Part shown: positions 6,112 to 7,832 of the stretch, one piece after another
How positions within the stretch are numbered: the first letter of the stretch is position 1
How the letters are laid out: each line of letters starts with the position of its first letter
Source of the DNA: Deferribacteraceae bacterium
GTDB lineage: Bacteria; Chrysiogenota; Deferribacteres; Deferribacterales; JAISNW01
Assembly: GCA_031285415.1 (NCBI GenBank)
Contig: JAITWF010000123.1
Location: 1-7,832, forward strand
Direction of reading: 5' to 3'
DNA length: 7,832 bases
Made by a program: the position numbers and the translations under genes
The notes under the pieces: generated by a model
Seen by the model: the letters and a program-made list of their open reading frames with translations, nothing else
The model's database searches: none
Told to the model about the DNA's origin: nothing

Positions 6112-6130
6112 TGATTGAAATTGGCGGAAT

Positions 6131-6145
6131 AAATATAGAATATTT
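6131..6145 (+). promoter_or_regulatory. AT-only hairpin before the atpD ribosome binding site
   Basis: AAATAT (6131-6136) pairs with ATATTT (6140-6145) around AGA, three bases before the AAGGAGAT ribosome binding site at 6149-6156. It is weak because it is made only of A-T pairs. It could keep the beta start region open or influence beta translation relative to gamma, but it may be chance in AT-rich DNA. Confidence 0.25.
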
Positions 6146-6162
6146 GCTAAGGAGATATAGGC

Positions 6163-7569
6163 ATGGCTGGAAACAGTGGTAAAATCGTGCAAGTTATTGG
6201 GCCTGTAATTGATGCAAAATTCGAGGCAGGACATCTGCCTGAGATCTTTGCGGCTCTTGTGATTGAAGACAAAAAGCAAAACCGTAAGGTAGTGTGCGAA
6301 GTTGCGCAACATCTTGGTGAGGACACTGTCCGTGCGGTGGCGATGACCACAACAGATGGTCTTGTTCGTGGTATGGAGGTTACAAACACAGGTAAGCCAA
6401 TATCGGTGCCTGTTGGTAAGGGTGTGTTGGGGCGTATCATGAACGTTACTGGCGATCCTACCGATGATGCTGGCCCTATACAATGCGATGCATTGCGTTC
6501 TATCCACCAGCCTACTCCAAGCCTTGAAGAGCAGGAGACATCAGTTGAAATGCTCGAAACAGGTATAAAGGTTATTGACCTGCTCGAACCGTACACAAAG
6601 GGCGGTAAAACTGGTCTTTTCGGTGGTGCAGGCGTTGGTAAAACTGTCGTAATGATGGAGCTTATCAACAATATTGCGAAGCAGTACGGCGGCTACTCTG
6701 TTGTTGCAGGGGTTGGCGAGCGTACTAGAGAGGGGAACGACCTCTATCAAGAGATGAAAGAATCAAACGTATTGGATAAAGTTGCGCTTGTGTATGGGCA
6801 GATGAACGAGCCGCCAGGTGCACGTATGAGAGTTGCGCTGACAGGTCTATCGGTTGCGGAGCACTTCCGTGATCAAGGTCTAGACGTGCTTCTATTCGTA
6901 GATAATATCTTCCGCTTTACACAGGCTGGTTCAGAGGTTTCGGCTCTGTTAGGGCGTATGCCTTCGGCGGTTGGATATCAGCCGACACTCGGTACCGAGA
7001 TGGGTGAGCTTCAGGAGCGTATTACATCTACAAAGAAAGGCTCTATTACGTCTGTTCAGGCTGTTTACGTACCTGCGGATGACCTTACCGACCCAGCACC
7101 AGCGACAACGTTTGCTCACCTTGATGCAACGACGACGCTCTCTCGTGCGATATCGGAGCTTGGTATCTATCCAGCGGTTGACCCATTGGACTCTACATCA
7201 CGCATCCTAGACCCTAACATAGTAGGGGAGGAGCATTACACTACAGCACGTACAGTTCAGTCTGTGTTGCAGCGTTATAAAGAGTTACAGGATATCATTG
7301 CGATCCTCGGTATGGAGGAGCTTTCTGATGAAGATAAGCTGACTGTAACAAGAGCTCGTAAAATTCAGCGTTTCCTATCGCAGCCGTTCCACGTTGCGGA
7401 GCAGTTCACAGGATCTGCCGGCAAATATGTAACGCTGAAAGATACAATAAAAGGCTTCAATATGATATTGAAGGGCGAATGCGACGATATACCAGAGCAG
7501 GCTTTCTTTATGTGCGGTGGTATCGAAGATGTATTTGCTAACGCTGAAAAAATGAAAGGTAATAAATAG
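6163..7569 (+). CDS. atpD: ATP synthase F1 subunit beta (catalytic)
   Basis: Beta carries the three catalytic sites that make ATP from ADP and phosphate. The 468 residues are normal length and intact. The barrel domain begins GKIVQVIGPVIDAKF. Walker A is GGAGVGKT (154-161). The catalytic glutamate lies in GERTREG (Glu186), and Walker B ends at LLFVDNIFRF (Asp247). ATTTFAHLDATTTLSR (314-329), DSTSRILD (343-350) and YKELQDIIAILGMEELSDED (372-391, the DELSEED lever that touches gamma) follow in order. FLSQPFHVAEQFTG (404-417) is also typical. ATG has one of the best ribosome binding sites of the operon (AAGGAGAT), fitting the three copies needed per complex, although gamma needs only one. A 51-base gap follows atpG, and atpC starts two bases after its stop. 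Confidence 0.98.
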   Translation: MAGNSGKIVQVIGPVIDAKFEAGHLPEIFAALVIEDKKQNRKVVCEVAQHLGEDTVRAVAMTTTDGLVRGMEVTNTGKPISVPVGKGVLGRIMNVTGDPTDDAGPIQCDALRSIHQPTPSLEEQETSVEMLETGIKVIDLLEPYTKGGKTGLFGGAGVGKTVVMMELINNIAKQYGGYSVVAGVGERTREGNDLYQEMKESNVLDKVALVYGQMNEPPGARMRVALTGLSVAEHFRDQGLDVLLFVDNIFRFTQAGSEVSALLGRMPSAVGYQPTLGTEMGELQERITSTKKGSITSVQAVYVPADDLTDPAPATTFAHLDATTTLSRAISELGIYPAVDPLDSTSRILDPNIVGEEHYTTARTVQSVLQRYKELQDIIAILGMEELSDEDKLTVTRARKIQRFLSQPFHVAEQFTGSAGKYVTLKDTIKGFNMILKGECDDIPEQAFFMCGGIEDVFANAEKMKGNK

Positions 7570-7571
7570 TT

Positions 7572-7832
7572 ATGGCTGGTAAACTTTTTCTGGAACTGGT
7601 TTCCCCTGAACGCCAGATTATTAGCACAGAGGTGGATGAAGTGTATGCACCAGGAGTGGAGGGTGATCTTGGAATATTGCCAGATCACACAACATTCGTC
7701 TGTGCTTTGCGTCCAGGAGAGTTCCGCTACACTATCGGAAACGAGGTGGAGTACGTTGCATTGGATGGGGGCTTTTTGGAAGTTAAAGACAACAAAGTCT
7801 CCGTTCTTGCAGATGGCGCAGAGATGGGTAGG
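7572..7832 (+). CDS. atpC: ATP synthase F1 subunit epsilon (partial, cut at window end)
   Basis: Epsilon binds gamma and the c-ring at the foot of the central stalk and can inhibit ATP hydrolysis. The 87 codons visible are open to the window end, against a usual length of about 130-140. The N-terminal beta-sandwich is clear: LFLELVSPERQIISTEVDEV, then APGVEGDLGILPDHT (29-43), followed by YVALDGGFLEVKDNKVSVLA (about 63-82). The C-terminal helical inhibitory domain lies outside the window. ATG is two bases after the atpD stop, with a weak AAAGG at 7555-7559, which points to coupling with beta translation. Order b', b, delta, alpha, gamma, beta, epsilon is the standard F1 operon order. Confidence 0.95.
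   Translation, partial: MAGKLFLELVSPERQIISTEVDEVYAPGVEGDLGILPDHTTFVCALRPGEFRYTIGNEVEYVALDGGFLEVKDNKVSVLADGAEMGR

Noticed and set aside
6070..6507. Minus-strand ORF over the atpG/atpD junction
   Set aside because: Composition is His/Thr/Arg/Cys-rich as expected of antisense reading, and both sense genes there are certain.
6147..6671. Minus-strand ORF of 174 codons inside atpD
   Set aside because: It lies opposite strongly conserved beta-subunit codons and looks like a shadow of that gene, with no family features or own start signals.

Overview
The window holds a glycolytic gene followed by the F1 and stator part of a bacterial ATP synthase operon. Protein character (paired b' and b subunits, a b subunit with an N-terminal signal peptide, no a or c subunit genes alongside, Deferribacterota/Desulfobacterota-like gamma and Pgk sequences) suggests a Gram-negative anaerobe or microaerobe, most likely Deferribacterota. 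This placement is inferred from family resemblance and was not tested by search. Coding G+C is moderate; the intergenic DNA at about 1864-2089 is very AT-rich.

Layout: 1-101 is a G+C-rich composite palindromic element made of two diverged inverted copies of one unit, ending in a terminator-like hairpin just before pgk. pgk (125-1294, +) is intact. Directly against it, on the minus strand, lies a small membrane protein gene resembling DUF4760 (1863-1295). Its frame is broken at an AT dinucleotide tract, and losing one AT unit would restore it. A strong extended -10 sigma70-type promoter (2006-2035) then drives atpF' (b'), atpF (b), atpH (delta), atpA (alpha), atpG (gamma), atpD (beta) and atpC (epsilon, cut by the window end), all on +.

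The main anomaly is atpA. The reading frame is colinear with E. coli alpha over the first half, with no indel there and Walker A at residues 169-176 as in E. coli. Yet it carries two in-frame TAA codons, ten codons apart, at codons 79 and 89 in the N-terminal crown domain. TAA is used as a normal stop by atpF', atpF and atpH, so codon reassignment is unlikely. Either the assembly has errors here, or a central energy gene is disrupted, read through, or expressed as two pieces. With the frameshifted DUF4760-like gene, two of eight genes in the window are interrupted, which fits either a decaying host-associated genome or local sequence error.

Function: the operon encodes the catalytic head (alpha, beta, gamma, epsilon) and peripheral stalk (delta, b, b') of F-type ATP synthase. 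The membrane rotor and channel (c, a) must be encoded elsewhere. Pgk makes ATP by substrate-level phosphorylation.
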